A stretch of DNA of 64,000 nucleotides from Stenotrophomonas sp. HITSZ_GD (GCF_029543105.1 NZ_JARQXB010000001.1:248001-312000); one strand, 5' to 3'. Numbered from the stretch's first letter, positions 36,840-45,993 are shown. A program made the numbers and translations. Notes: a model not told the origin generated them from the sequence alone.

Positions 36840-38174
36840 ATGAGCATCCTCACCGAAGCACAGGCCAAGGCCATCCTGGACAAGGTCATCAAGCTGTCCA
36901 AGGCGGACGAGTGCACCGCCCAGCTGTCCGGCTCCATCGACGGCAACATCCGTTTCGCGCTCAACAACGTCTCCACCAGCGGCATCGTGGAGAACACCGA
37001 GCTGGCCGTGCAGGTGGCCTTCGGCAAGCGCGTGGGCATCGCCACCATCAACGAGTTCGACGACGCCTCGCTGGAGCGCGTGGTACGCCGCGCCGAGGAC
37101 CTGGCCCGCCTGGCGCCGGAAAACCCGGAGTTCATCCCGGCGGTGCAGAAGCAGGATTACCAGCCGAGCCCGACCTTCAGCGAATCCACCGCCGCCATCG
37201 ACCCGGCCTTCCGCGCGCAGGTCGCCGCCGACTCCATCGCCCCGTGCAAGGGCCATGGGTTGATCGCCGCCGGCTTCCTGGAGGATGGCCAGAGCTTCAC
37301 CGCCATCGCCAACTCCAACGGCAACTTCGGCTACCAGCGCGGCACCCGCTTCGACTACACCTGCACCGTGCGCACCGAAGATGGCCGCGGTTCGGGCTGG
37401 GTGGGCCGCAACCTCAAGGACGCGGCGGATTTCAAGGCCGAGCAGGACATCCGCATCGCCATGCGCAAGGCCAGCGAGTCCTCCGAGGCCAAGGCGCTGG
37501 AGCCGGGCAAGTACACGGTGATCCTGGAGCCGGCCGCCGCGGCGGGCCTGATTTCCTTCATGATGAATTTCTTCGATGCCCGCCAGGCCGACGAAGGCCG
37601 CAGCTTCCTGTCCAAGAAGGGCGGCGGCAACAAGCTCGGCGAGCAGGTCTACGACCCGCGCGTGAACATCACCGCCGACCCGTGGCACCCCGGTGCGCCG
37701 GTGCTGCCGTGGGACGAGGAAGGCCTGCCGCGCGAGAAGATGGCGATCGTGGAGAACGGCAAGATCGCCAACCTCAACTACTCGCGCTTCTGGGCGCAGA
37801 AGAACGGCAAGCGCGCGATCGGCGAGCCGGGCAACCTGCTGATGGCCGGTGGCGACAAGTCCATCGCCGACCTGGTGCGCACCACCGAGAAGGGCATCCT
37901 GGTCACCCGCACCTGGTACATCCGCATGGTGGACCCGCAGACGGTGCTGCTGACCGGCCTCACCCGCGACGGCACGTTCTACATCGAGAACGGGCAGATC
38001 AAGTATCCAGTGAAGAATTTCCGCTTCAACGAATCGCCGGTGATCATGCTCAACAACATCGACGAGCTGGGCAAGCCGGTGCGCGTGGCCGGGGACGAGT
38101 CCAGCTTCGTGATGATGATCCCGCCGATGCGCCTGCGCGATTTCACCTTCACCTCGCTCTCGGATGCGGTGTAA
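36840..38174 (+). CDS. pmbA: PmbA/TldE-family partner of TldD
   Basis: A 444-residue TldE/PmbA-type protein, the non-zinc partner of TldD; it has no HExxxH. The family layout is visible in RFALNNVSTSGIVENTELAV, VGIATINEFDDASLERVVRRA, YTVILEPAAAAGLISFMM and ILVTRTWYIRMVDPQTVLLT. The N-terminus (MSILTEAQAKAILDKVIKL) is a plain amphipathic helix with no export signal, unlike the two TldD proteins. It begins 16 bp after the second TldD with an CCGGAGC ribosome site. If the complex is exported, the PmbA subunit may travel as a passenger. Confidence 0.93.
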   Translation: MSILTEAQAKAILDKVIKLSKADECTAQLSGSIDGNIRFALNNVSTSGIVENTELAVQVAFGKRVGIATINEFDDASLERVVRRAEDLARLAPENPEFIPAVQKQDYQPSPTFSESTAAIDPAFRAQVAADSIAPCKGHGLIAAGFLEDGQSFTAIANSNGNFGYQRGTRFDYTCTVRTEDGRGSGWVGRNLKDAADFKAEQDIRIAMRKASESSEAKALEPGKYTVILEPAAAAGLISFMMNFFDARQADEGRSFLSKKGGGNKLGEQVYDPRVNITADPWHPGAPVLPWDEEGLPREKMAIVENGKIANLNYSRFWAQKNGKRAIGEPGNLLMAGGDKSIADLVRTTEKGILVTRTWYIRMVDPQTVLLTGLTRDGTFYIENGQIKYPVKNFRFNESPVIMLNNIDELGKPVRVAGDESSFVMMIPPMRLRDFTFTSLSDAV

Positions 38175-38191
38175 AGCGTGAGGGCAGGCTG

Positions 38192-38281
38192 CGCACCCAG
38201 GCTGGCGCACGCGCAAGCCTGGGCTGCGTGTTCGATGCTTCCAAACCCCCGCGCCTTCGGCGCGCCTCCCTTGCCAAAGGG
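38192..38281. repeat. Intergenic multi-hairpin element upstream of the DUF4159 gene
   Basis: Three dyads follow the pmbA stop: CGCACCCAGGCT pairing with AGCCTGGGCTGCG (38192-38228, one bulge), GCGCC-TTC-GGCGC (38251-38263), and CCCTT-GCC-AAAGGG (about 38268-38281). Such modular hairpins are typical of dispersed intergenic repeats in this family. The frame remains open through the element, so automated starts may wrongly include it in the next gene. Confidence 0.55.
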
Positions 38282-38303
38282 GGGCTCCCCACCCGAGGCA
38301 GTC

Positions 38304-39017
38304 TTGGCCAGTCGTTCCTTTACGCGTGGTGAGTTTCTCAGGCTGATGCTGGGCGGCGCGGCAGCCTTGGCCGTGCCGGCCGTGCGCGCGGCCACCCCGC
38401 AATACGACTTCTGGTTCACCCGCCTCAAGTACGACTCCGGCGATTGGGACGTGGATGCGCGCATGCCGTCCAACCTCATCACCTCGTTGGTGGACTACAC
38501 GCACCTGCGCGTGGACCCAGTCGAGCACGTGTTGCCGCTCGCCGACGCGCGCGTGCTGCAGGCGCCGTTCCTGTACCTGGCCGGGCACAAGCTGGTGGAG
38601 TTCAACGCGGCCGAGCGGCGCAACTTCGAACGCTATGTGCGTAACGGTGGCTTCGTGTTCGTGGATGACTGCAACCACGACATCGACGGGCTGTTCGCGC
38701 GCTCGTTCGAGGCGCAGATGTCCTCGATCTTCGGCAAGGACGCGCTGAAGAGGCTCTCCAACAAGCATCCGATCTACAGCAGTTTCTTCAAGTTCCCCGA
38801 GGGCCCGCCGGCGACCGGCTTCGAGCTCAACGGCTGGGGCGACGACCTCGTCCACGATTACCTGAAAGGCATCGAGATCGACGGCCGCCTCGGCGTGCTC
38901 TACAGCAACAAGGACTACGGTTGCGAATGGGACTACGACTGGCGCAACAAGCGCTTCCTGGCCGAAGACAACACGAAGTTCGCGGTGAACATCGTGATGT
39001 ATGCGTTGAACAGCTGA
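38304..39017 (+). CDS. Exported DUF4159 protein
   Basis: A protein of about 237 residues. The TTG at 38304 is preferred as start: a GAGG ribosome site precedes it and the product then begins ASRSFTRGEFLRLMLGG with a hydrophobic leader (AAALAVPAVRAA), a Tat-like signal with only one Arg. An ATG at 38235 would place the hairpin element inside the protein. The mature part has RLKYDSGDWDVDARMPSNLI, RNFERYVRNGGFVFVDDCNH and MSSIFGKDALKRLSNKHPIY, as in DUF4159, which resembles an inactive glutamine-amidotransferase fold. It commonly precedes MoxR-DUF58 genes. Confidence 0.82.
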   Translation: MASRSFTRGEFLRLMLGGAAALAVPAVRAATPQYDFWFTRLKYDSGDWDVDARMPSNLITSLVDYTHLRVDPVEHVLPLADARVLQAPFLYLAGHKLVEFNAAERRNFERYVRNGGFVFVDDCNHDIDGLFARSFEAQMSSIFGKDALKRLSNKHPIYSSFFKFPEGPPATGFELNGWGDDLVHDYLKGIEIDGRLGVLYSNKDYGCEWDYDWRNKRFLAEDNTKFAVNIVMYALNS

Positions 39018-39040
39018 CCTGCCTTCATCGAGACACCCCC

Positions 39041-40033
39041 ATGACCTCCCCAGACGCCTCCGCCCTCCCGCAGCACATCGCCCGCCTCGGCGAACTCCGC
39101 CAGGCGCTCGCGCAGGCCGTGGTCGGCCAGTCCACCGTGGTGGAACAGCTGCTCATCGGCCTGCTCGCCGGCGGCCACTGCCTGCTCGAGGGCGCGCCGG
39201 GCCTGGGCAAGACGCTGCTGGTGCGCTCGCTCGGCCAGGCGCTGGCGCTGCAGTTCCGCCGCGTGCAGTTCACGCCGGACCTGATGCCCAGCGACATCCT
39301 CGGCACCGAATTGCTGGAAGAAGACCACGGCACCGGCCACCGCCACTTCCGCTTCCAGCCCGGCCCGATCTTCACCAACCTGCTGCTGGCCGACGAACTG
39401 AACCGCACGCCGCCCAAGACCCAGGCCGCCCTGCTGGAGGCGATGCAGGAACGCACCGTCAGTTACGCCGGCACCACCTATTCGCTGCCGGCGCCGTTCT
39501 TCGTGCTGGCCACCCAGAACCCCATCGAGCAGGCCGGCACCTATCCGCTGCCCGAAGCGCAGCTGGACCGCTTCCTGCTGCACGTGCGCGTGGATTACCC
39601 CAGCGAAGCCGAAGAGCGCGACATCCTGCTGCACACCACCGGCACGCACAGCGGCAGCGTGCCCCAGGTGATGGACGGCGACACCGTGGTCGCGCTGCAG
39701 CAGCACGTGCGCGAGGTGCATGTGGGCGAGGACGTGCTGACGTGGATCAACCGCCTCGTGCGCGCCAGCCGGCCCGGCCCCGACGCGCCGGAGGCGGTGC
39801 GCCAGTGGGTGAAGTGGGGTGCCGGCCCGCGCGCCGGGCAATCGCTGGTGCTGGCCGCCAAGGCGCGTGCGCTGCTGCAGGGCCGCTTCGCCGCGACCCG
39901 CGAAGACGTGGCCGCGCTGGCCGCGCCGGTGATGCGCCATCGCCTGCTGCTTTCCTTCGCGGCCGAAGCCGAGCAGAAGCGCCCGGAAGACGTCATCGAG
40001 GCGTTGCTCGCCGCCGTCCCGTTCCCTGCCTGA
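39041..40033 (+). CDS. MoxR-family AAA+ ATPase
   Basis: A 330-residue AAA+ ATPase with Walker A GAPGLGKT, Walker B LLLADELNRTPPKTQAALLE, sensor 1 VLATQNPIEQAGTYPLPEAQ and an arginine-finger region after it. MoxR proteins act as chaperones that mature or activate partner complexes, usually through von Willebrand A proteins encoded next door. Here the DUF58 gene follows 8 bp later. This supports a role in assembling the membrane proteins encoded downstream or the TldD/PmbA complex upstream. Confidence 0.95.
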   Translation: MTSPDASALPQHIARLGELRQALAQAVVGQSTVVEQLLIGLLAGGHCLLEGAPGLGKTLLVRSLGQALALQFRRVQFTPDLMPSDILGTELLEEDHGTGHRHFRFQPGPIFTNLLLADELNRTPPKTQAALLEAMQERTVSYAGTTYSLPAPFFVLATQNPIEQAGTYPLPEAQLDRFLLHVRVDYPSEAEERDILLHTTGTHSGSVPQVMDGDTVVALQQHVREVHVGEDVLTWINRLVRASRPGPDAPEAVRQWVKWGAGPRAGQSLVLAAKARALLQGRFAATREDVAALAAPVMRHRLLLSFAAEAEQKRPEDVIEALLAAVPFPA

Positions 40034-40041
40034 TCCTGGCG

Positions 40042-40941
40042 ATGGACGTGTCCGGCCCGGCCCTGATTCCCGCCGATGTGCGCGGCCGCCTGCGCGGCGT
40101 GCAGCTACGGGCGCGTCGCGCAGCGGGCCAGCAGGGCGTGGGCCTGCACGCCAGCCGCAGCCGCGGCGCCGGTTTGGAGTTCGCGCAATATCGCGCCTAC
40201 GAGCCGGGCGATGAGCTGCGGCAGATCGACTGGAAACTCTACGCGCGCTCGGATCGCTTCTTCGTGCGCGAGGCCGAGCGCGAAAGCCCGCTCACGCTGT
40301 GGCTGTTGCTCGACGCCAGCGCCTCGGCCGGCCACGCCGACCAGTCGCGGCCGGGCCACACGCGGCTGGAAACCTTGCGCGGCGTGGCGGCTTGCGCGGC
40401 GGAACTGGCCTTGCGGCAGGGCGATCGGTTCGGGTTGATCGTGTTCGGCGACGATCGCGTGCAACTCGTGCCGGCCGGCGTGGGCACGCGCCAGCGCGAC
40501 CGTGTCTGGCTTGCGTTGCACGGGCTGCGCGCCGCCGGCGGCTGGCCGCCGGAAGCCGCGCAGCGCGTCGCCTGGGAGCGCAGCGGCGCGCACGACCTCG
40601 TGCTGATGCTGGGCGATGGCTTCGACGACGCCGGCCTCATGCTGGGCGAGCGCCTGGCCAAGGCCGGTCGCGAGGTGGTGCAGTTGCAGGTGCTCGGCGC
40701 GGACGAACGCGATTTCCCGTTCCAGGGCGGCCATCGCTTCCGTGACCCGGAAACCGGCGAGGAATTGCTCGGCGACGCGGCAGCGCTGCGCGCGGACTAC
40801 CTGCGCCGCTTCGGCCAGGCGATGCGCGAGCGCGAGGCACGCTGGCAGGCCGCCGGCATCCGCCACGCCACGCAGTATCTGGACGAGCCCCTCGATGCCG
40901 GCCTGCAGCGCCTGTTCGGCACGGGGGGCGCATGGGCCTGA
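40042..40941 (+). CDS. DUF58 / VWA-like protein
   Basis: A 299-residue protein with the DUF58 signature FAQYRAYEPGDELRQIDWKL then YARSDRFFVREAERE, followed by a von Willebrand A-like fold with a metal site in LLLDASASAGHADQSR. The expected function is a metal-dependent adaptor for the MoxR ATPase. The stop overlaps the next gene by 10 nt, so translation is coupled. Confidence 0.93.
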   Translation: MDVSGPALIPADVRGRLRGVQLRARRAAGQQGVGLHASRSRGAGLEFAQYRAYEPGDELRQIDWKLYARSDRFFVREAERESPLTLWLLLDASASAGHADQSRPGHTRLETLRGVAACAAELALRQGDRFGLIVFGDDRVQLVPAGVGTRQRDRVWLALHGLRAAGGWPPEAAQRVAWERSGAHDLVLMLGDGFDDAGLMLGERLAKAGREVVQLQVLGADERDFPFQGGHRFRDPETGEELLGDAAALRADYLRRFGQAMREREARWQAAGIRHATQYLDEPLDAGLQRLFGTGGAWA

Positions 40942-42098
40942 CCCTGCTGTTTCCGCTCGGCCTGGCGGCGCTGGCCGCCTGGCTGGTGCCGTTGCTGGTC
41001 CATCTGGCGCGGCGCCAGGAATCGCGTTTGACCGAGTTCGCCGCGCTGCGCTGGCTGCGCGCGCAACCCAGGCCGCGCCAGCGCATCCGCATCGATGAGT
41101 GGCCGCTGCTGCTGGTGCGGCTGCTGCTGCTGGCGTTGCTGGCCTTGCTGCTGGCCGCGCTGGCCTGGCGCGACGATGACGACCACCGCCCGCGCGTGCT
41201 GGTGGCGCCGGGCATCGAGGCGACCGCGCAGCGCGCGTTGCGCTGGCCGCAGGATGCGCGCGTACATTGGCTCGCGCGCGGTTTCCCCGCGCTGGATACA
41301 CCCGTACCGGCTGGCGTGCAGCCGGTCGCCAGCCTGCTGCGCGAGTTCGATGCGCAACTGCCGCCGGGCGCGCCGCTGACCGTCGTCGTGCCGTCGTCCT
41401 GGGGCGCGGTGGATGCGCAGCGCCCCGTGCTGTCGCGCCCGGTGCAATGGCAGGTGCTGCCCGGCGCGTCGCCGCCCTCCGGGGCCATGGCGGCCGCGCC
41501 GCCGCGGCTGGCGGTGTTTGCGGCCGACGAAAACAGCCCTGCGTGGCGCACGCTGCGCGCGCTGCAATCGGCCTGGCGCGCCGACAGGGGCACCGCGGCG
41601 CTGCCGCGATCCGCCGACGACCGTCCCGATGCCGCGCTACTGCCCGCCGGGACGCTTGCCGTGCGCCTGCGCGGCGACGCGCTGCCGCCCGCCTGGCTGG
41701 AATGGGTACGCGGTGGCGGCGAAGTGTTGATCGCATCCGGCACGCCGTGGCCGGCAGGCACGCGCGCCGTGCCGCAGTGGCAGGATGATGCGGGGCGTGT
41801 CGTGCTCGCCAGCGCGCCCTTGGGACGCGGCCGGCTGTGGCAGCTGCCGGAAGGCCTGGACCCGGCCACCTCGCCGCGCGTGCGCGAGGCCGGTTTCGCC
41901 ACCGACCTGGCCCTCGCGCTGCGTCCACCCGTCCCCCCCGCACGCGTGTCGGCGGCCGACTTCGCGCCCGCGCAGCAGCCACGCAGCTGGCCGCGCGCGG
42001 CGCAACCGCTGGCGCCTTTGCTGGCGTTGCTCATCGCGCTGGTGTTCGCGCTGGAACGGTGGATGGCCACCGCGCCGCGCCGGAGTGCCGCGGCATGA
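40932..42098 (+). CDS. BatA-domain membrane protein
   Basis: A 388-residue protein. Residues 1-80 form the BatA N-terminal domain, two membrane helices around a short basic loop (FPLGLAALAAWLVPLLVHLA, RRQESRLTEFAALRWLR, LLLVRLLLLALLALLLAAL). The middle (about 85-345) is periplasmic and variable, ending in one more helix (PLLALLIALVFALERW). There is no VWA domain, unlike full BatA/BatB. It overlaps the DUF58 gene by 10 nt and the next gene by 4 nt. Confidence 0.88.
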   Translation: MGLTLLFPLGLAALAAWLVPLLVHLARRQESRLTEFAALRWLRAQPRPRQRIRIDEWPLLLVRLLLLALLALLLAALAWRDDDDHRPRVLVAPGIEATAQRALRWPQDARVHWLARGFPALDTPVPAGVQPVASLLREFDAQLPPGAPLTVVVPSSWGAVDAQRPVLSRPVQWQVLPGASPPSGAMAAAPPRLAVFAADENSPAWRTLRALQSAWRADRGTAALPRSADDRPDAALLPAGTLAVRLRGDALPPAWLEWVRGGGEVLIASGTPWPAGTRAVPQWQDDAGRVVLASAPLGRGRLWQLPEGLDPATSPRVREAGFATDLALALRPPVPPARVSAADFAPAQQPRSWPRAAQPLAPLLALLIALVFALERWMATAPRRSAAA

Positions 42099-44302
42099 AC
42101 GTGGCCGTCCTTCAGCCCCGCTGGCGGGCCGCACGACGCCGGCGGAAATTCGCCGTGGTGCTGTTCGGTCTGCCTTGGGCGCTGCTGCCGGCGGCCATCG
42201 CCTGGCGGCTTGGCGCGGGCGCGGCGTTGTGGCCCGCCCTGCTCGCCGGGGGCGCGGTACTGGCCACCTTGGCGGTGTTCTTCGCACGCCGGCTCGACCG
42301 CGCGTGGCTGCGCCGCCGCCTGGATGCCGAACCGGCGCTGGAAGACAGCGCGGACCTGCTGTTCGCCGAACCGTCCACGCTCGGGCCGCTGCAACAGCTA
42401 CAACGCGAACGCGTGCTGGCGCGGCTGGCCGACACCGCCACCGACCTGCGCGAACCGTGGCCGTGGCGACGGGGCATGCCGATGTTCCTTGCCGGCGGGC
42501 TCGCGCTGGCGGCGGTGGTCGGCTGGCCGGCGCGCGCGCCGCAGGCCAGCCCGCCGAAGGCGCCAGCGGACAGCGCCGCTCGTGCCCGTGAGCAGGCCAG
42601 GCTTCGCCACGCCACGTTGCAGGCCACGCCGCCGGCTTACACCGGGCAGCCCGCCGCCGTGCTGCCCACGCTGGATGCCAAGGTCCCGCAGGGTACGCGG
42701 CTCGCGTGGACGCTGCGGTTCGACCAGCCGCCACGCGCGGCGCAGCTACGCTTCACCGATGGCCGCACGATGGCGCTGCAACTGCAGGGAGATCGCGCGA
42801 CAGCAACGCTGGTGCTGGAGCGTCCGCTGCTCTATCGCATCGTGCTCGACGGCCAGCCGCTGGCGCTGCATCGCCTGGAACCCGTGCCCGATCGTGCGCC
42901 GCAATTGCGGGTGCTGGCGCCGGAAGCGTCGATGGTGGAATGGGAGCCCGCGCGCAAGCGCTGGACGCTGCGCTTCGAAGCCAGCGACGACTACGGCGTG
43001 GCCGCGAGCGCGCCGCTGCGCCTCACGCTCGCCCAGGGCAGCGGCGAGAACATCCGCTTCAGCGAACACGGCGTGACGTTGAGCGGTAGCGGCACGCCCA
43101 CGCTGCGCCGCTTCGAATACACGCTCGACCCCGCCGCGCTGGGCATGCAGCCGGGCGATGACCTCGTCGCCCAGCTGGAAGTGCGCGACAACCGCGCACC
43201 GACGCCGCAGACCGCGCGCAGCGGCAGCGTGATCCTGCGCTGGCCCTCGCCGCAGCAGCAGGCTGGCGTCGAGCTGGAGGCGAGCGTGCGCAAGACGCTG
43301 CCGGCCTACTTCCGCAGCCAGCGCCAGATCATCCTCGACGCCGAGGCGCTGTTGAAGCAGAAGCGGAGCCTGGACGCGGAGAGCTTCCTCAAGCGGTCGG
43401 ACGCCATCGGCGTGGACCAGCGCATCCTGCGCCTGCGCTACGGCCAGTTCCTGGGCGAGGAGAGCGAAGGCGCGCCCAAGCTGCCGACGCACGACGACGA
43501 CGTGCCGCCCACGTCCGACGTACCCACCCGCGACATCCCCACCGCCGACGCGCCGGCACCGGCACCGGCACCGGCGAAGCACGAAGACGCCGCGCAAGGT
43601 GCCGCCGCGCTCGACGACCACGATCACGACCACGCGCCCACCGGCGATGCCAATGGCTTCGGCAACGAGGGCAACGTGCTTGCCGAGTTCGGCCACACCC
43701 ACGACCACGCCGAGGCCGCCACGCTGCTCGATCCCAAGACACGCGCCACGCTGAAAGCCGCGCTCGACCAGATGTGGCAGGCCGAAGGCGAGCTGCGCCA
43801 GGGCCGCCCCGAGGCGGCGCTGCCTTTCGCCTACAAGGCGCTGGGCTTCATCAAGGAAGTTCAGCAGGCCGAGCGGATTTATCTGGCGCGGCTGGGCCCG
43901 GAACTGCCGCCGATCGACATGGCGCGCCGCCTGAGCGGCGATCGCACCGGGCTGGCGCGTCGCGACGATGCGCTGGCGCCGTGGCGCCAGGACGACCAGA
44001 AGGAGGCACTCGCGCTGTGGGACGCGCTGGCGCCCTCGGCGGGCGAGGTGCCCGCCGCGCAGCTGGACGCCTTCGCCCGCTGGCTGGGCACGCACGAAAG
44101 CCGGTTGGCCTCGCCGCTCGATCTGGCTGCCGCGCTGGAGCAGTACCGCGCGGAGCCGGCGTGTACTGCCTGCCGCGAGCGCCTGCGCGCGTTGCTGTGG
44201 ACCACGCTCGCGCCGCCGCCGGCGCGTCCGTTGCCGCGCCAGGCACCGGACGCGGCAGGGCGCCGTTATCTCGATGCGCTTTCCGCCGGAGATTCGCCAT
44301 GA
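42095..44302 (+). CDS. Large membrane protein with His/Asp clusters (DUF4175-like)
   Basis: A 735-residue protein. Two N-terminal membrane helices (about 20-65) and one near 130 precede a large periplasmic part with beta-rich domains (RHATLQATPPAYTGQPAAVL, FEASDDYGVAASAPLRLTLA) that recall DUF4175 proteins. Residues about 475-540 are low complexity: an Asp/Pro/Ala linker (with a six-base repeat coding APAPAPA) and two metal-like clusters, His509/511/513 alternating with Asp, and His534/536/538 in GHTHDH. The C-terminal part is helical and ends with Cys pairs (ACTACRERL). Its role is unknown; it overlaps both neighbours by 4 nt. Confidence 0.82.
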   Translation: MNVAVLQPRWRAARRRRKFAVVLFGLPWALLPAAIAWRLGAGAALWPALLAGGAVLATLAVFFARRLDRAWLRRRLDAEPALEDSADLLFAEPSTLGPLQQLQRERVLARLADTATDLREPWPWRRGMPMFLAGGLALAAVVGWPARAPQASPPKAPADSAARAREQARLRHATLQATPPAYTGQPAAVLPTLDAKVPQGTRLAWTLRFDQPPRAAQLRFTDGRTMALQLQGDRATATLVLERPLLYRIVLDGQPLALHRLEPVPDRAPQLRVLAPEASMVEWEPARKRWTLRFEASDDYGVAASAPLRLTLAQGSGENIRFSEHGVTLSGSGTPTLRRFEYTLDPAALGMQPGDDLVAQLEVRDNRAPTPQTARSGSVILRWPSPQQQAGVELEASVRKTLPAYFRSQRQIILDAEALLKQKRSLDAESFLKRSDAIGVDQRILRLRYGQFLGEESEGAPKLPTHDDDVPPTSDVPTRDIPTADAPAPAPAPAKHEDAAQGAAALDDHDHDHAPTGDANGFGNEGNVLAEFGHTHDHAEAATLLDPKTRATLKAALDQMWQAEGELRQGRPEAALPFAYKALGFIKEVQQAERIYLARLGPELPPIDMARRLSGDRTGLARRDDALAPWRQDDQKEALALWDALAPSAGEVPAAQLDAFARWLGTHESRLASPLDLAAALEQYRAEPACTACRERLRALLWTTLAPPPARPLPRQAPDAAGRRYLDALSAGDSP

Positions 44303-45993
44303 ACGCGTGGCAGCTCGCCACCGCCGGCGTGATCGCGCTGGCCGCGCTGGCGGCCATGGGGCGTACGTGGCGCCAACCGCGCAGCGCGCGCCGCATCGGG
44401 TGGATCGCGCTGCAGCCGCTGTGCGCGCTCGCGCTCTACTTCGTGCTGTATCCGCCGATGTCCACCCGCGAGGGCGGCACGCTGGTGGTGCTCACCTCCG
44501 GTGCCGCGCCGGTGCAGGGCGGCGATGTCGTCGCACTGCCGGAGGCCGGCACGCCGCCCGGCGCCGTGCCGGTCCCGGACCTCGCCACGGCGCTGAGGCA
44601 GCGCCCCGGCGTCGCCCGGCTGCATGTGCTGGGCGAGGGCTTGCCGGCGCGCGACCGCGAAGCAGTGGGCGCCTTGCCGCTGCAATTCCAGGCGCCGGCG
44701 CCGACGCCCGGGCTGGTGGCGGTGTCCACGCCGCCGCCCGTCGCGCCGGGCAACACGTTTGACGTGGAAGGGCAGGTGGTGGGCTGGCCGCGCGGTCGCG
44801 TCGAGTTGCTCGATCCGGCGGGCGGCCGCGTGGATGCCGCGCCGCTCGACGCGCAGGGTCGTTTCCGCCTGCGGGGCCAGGCACGCCTGGCCGGGCAGGT
44901 GCTGTTCGCGGTGCGCGTGCTCGATGCCGATGGCCGCGAGCGCGACCGCCAGCCGCTGCCGCTGCACGCGGTGGCGGCGCCGCCGCTGCGCGTATGGATC
45001 CTGGCCGGCGCACCGCAGCCCGAGTGGAAGTACCTGCGCCGCTGGGCCGCCGATGCCGGGGTGACGTTGCATACGCAGATCGCCGTGGGCGGCGGCCTGC
45101 AACTGGGCGATGCACCCAAGCCACTCGACGTGGCCACCTTGTCCGGCTTCGATCTGCTCTGGCTCGACGAGCGTGCATGGAGCGGCCTGTCTTCGTCGCA
45201 GCGCGCCGCGGTGCGCGAGGCCGCGCGCGGTGGCCTGGGCGTGCTGGTGCGGCTGGGTGGCCCGCTCGACGCCGGCGCGCGGCAGGCACTGGCCGCCCTC
45301 GGGCTGCCCCTGCACGGCGGCAGCGCCACCGTGCCCGTGTCGTGGCCCGTCGCCGACGGCGAAGCGCCCGTGATGCTAGGCAAGCGCGACTTCGCCCCTG
45401 ACGCCACCCTGCCGGTGCTCGCCCAAGACGCGGGCGGCACGCCCTATGCGTGGTGGCGCAGCCTCGGACAGGGCCGCATCGGCGTGACCACGCTGGCCGA
45501 CAGTTGGCAGCTGCCCCTGGCTGGCGAAGCGGCCGCGCACGGCCGGCTGTGGAGCGGCGTGCTGGCGACGCTGGCACGCGCGCGCCCGCATGGCGGAACG
45601 TTCGATATTCCCGCGCCGGCATGGGCGGGCGAACGCATGGTGATCTGCGGGCTCACGGAGAACCCGCAGGTACGCGACCCCGCGGGCGGCGTGCATCGGC
45701 TGATCCGCGATCCGGACAACGCGGCCTGCGCGGCCTACTGGCCCGCGCAGGCCGGCTGGCACACGTTGGGCACGGGCGAGGCCGCCATGCCGTTCTACGT
45801 GCGCGATCCGGCACAGGCGAAGGCCGCCTTCGCGCAGGCGCAGTCGATGCAGACGTTGCGGCGCGTGACGCCGGCCGATGCGCCCGGCGCCCTCGCCACG
45901 GCACAACACCCCGGGTCGCGCTGGCCGGCGTGGTGGGCTTTCCTGCTGCTGGCCGCCGCCTGCTGGTGGCTGGAGCGCCCGCGCCGCGGCTAG
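44299..45993 (+). CDS. Membrane-anchored protein with glutamine-amidotransferase-like fold, last gene of the TldD/MoxR cluster
   Basis: A 564-residue protein with membrane helices at both ends (residues about 5-50 and the final WWAFLLLAAACWWLERP). The middle has a carboxypeptidase-regulatory-like beta domain (VAPGNTFDVEGQVVGWPRGR) and a region of class-I glutamine-amidotransferase type (GFDLLWLDERAWSGLSSSQR, AARGGLGVLVRLGGPLDAGA) lacking an obvious catalytic Cys. Similar proteins close BatA/MoxR operons. Its stop codon overlaps that of the convergent methyltransferase in a shared CTAG. Confidence 0.8.
   Translation: MNAWQLATAGVIALAALAAMGRTWRQPRSARRIGWIALQPLCALALYFVLYPPMSTREGGTLVVLTSGAAPVQGGDVVALPEAGTPPGAVPVPDLATALRQRPGVARLHVLGEGLPARDREAVGALPLQFQAPAPTPGLVAVSTPPPVAPGNTFDVEGQVVGWPRGRVELLDPAGGRVDAAPLDAQGRFRLRGQARLAGQVLFAVRVLDADGRERDRQPLPLHAVAAPPLRVWILAGAPQPEWKYLRRWAADAGVTLHTQIAVGGGLQLGDAPKPLDVATLSGFDLLWLDERAWSGLSSSQRAAVREAARGGLGVLVRLGGPLDAGARQALAALGLPLHGGSATVPVSWPVADGEAPVMLGKRDFAPDATLPVLAQDAGGTPYAWWRSLGQGRIGVTTLADSWQLPLAGEAAAHGRLWSGVLATLARARPHGGTFDIPAPAWAGERMVICGLTENPQVRDPAGGVHRLIRDPDNAACAAYWPAQAGWHTLGTGEAAMPFYVRDPAQAKAAFAQAQSMQTLRRVTPADAPGALATAQHPGSRWPAWWAFLLLAAACWWLERPRRG

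Noticed and set aside
43550-43576. Short tandem repeat of GGCACC units as a possible phase-variable tract
   Set aside because: The unit is six bases, so copy-number change keeps the frame. It merely encodes an Ala-Pro linker.
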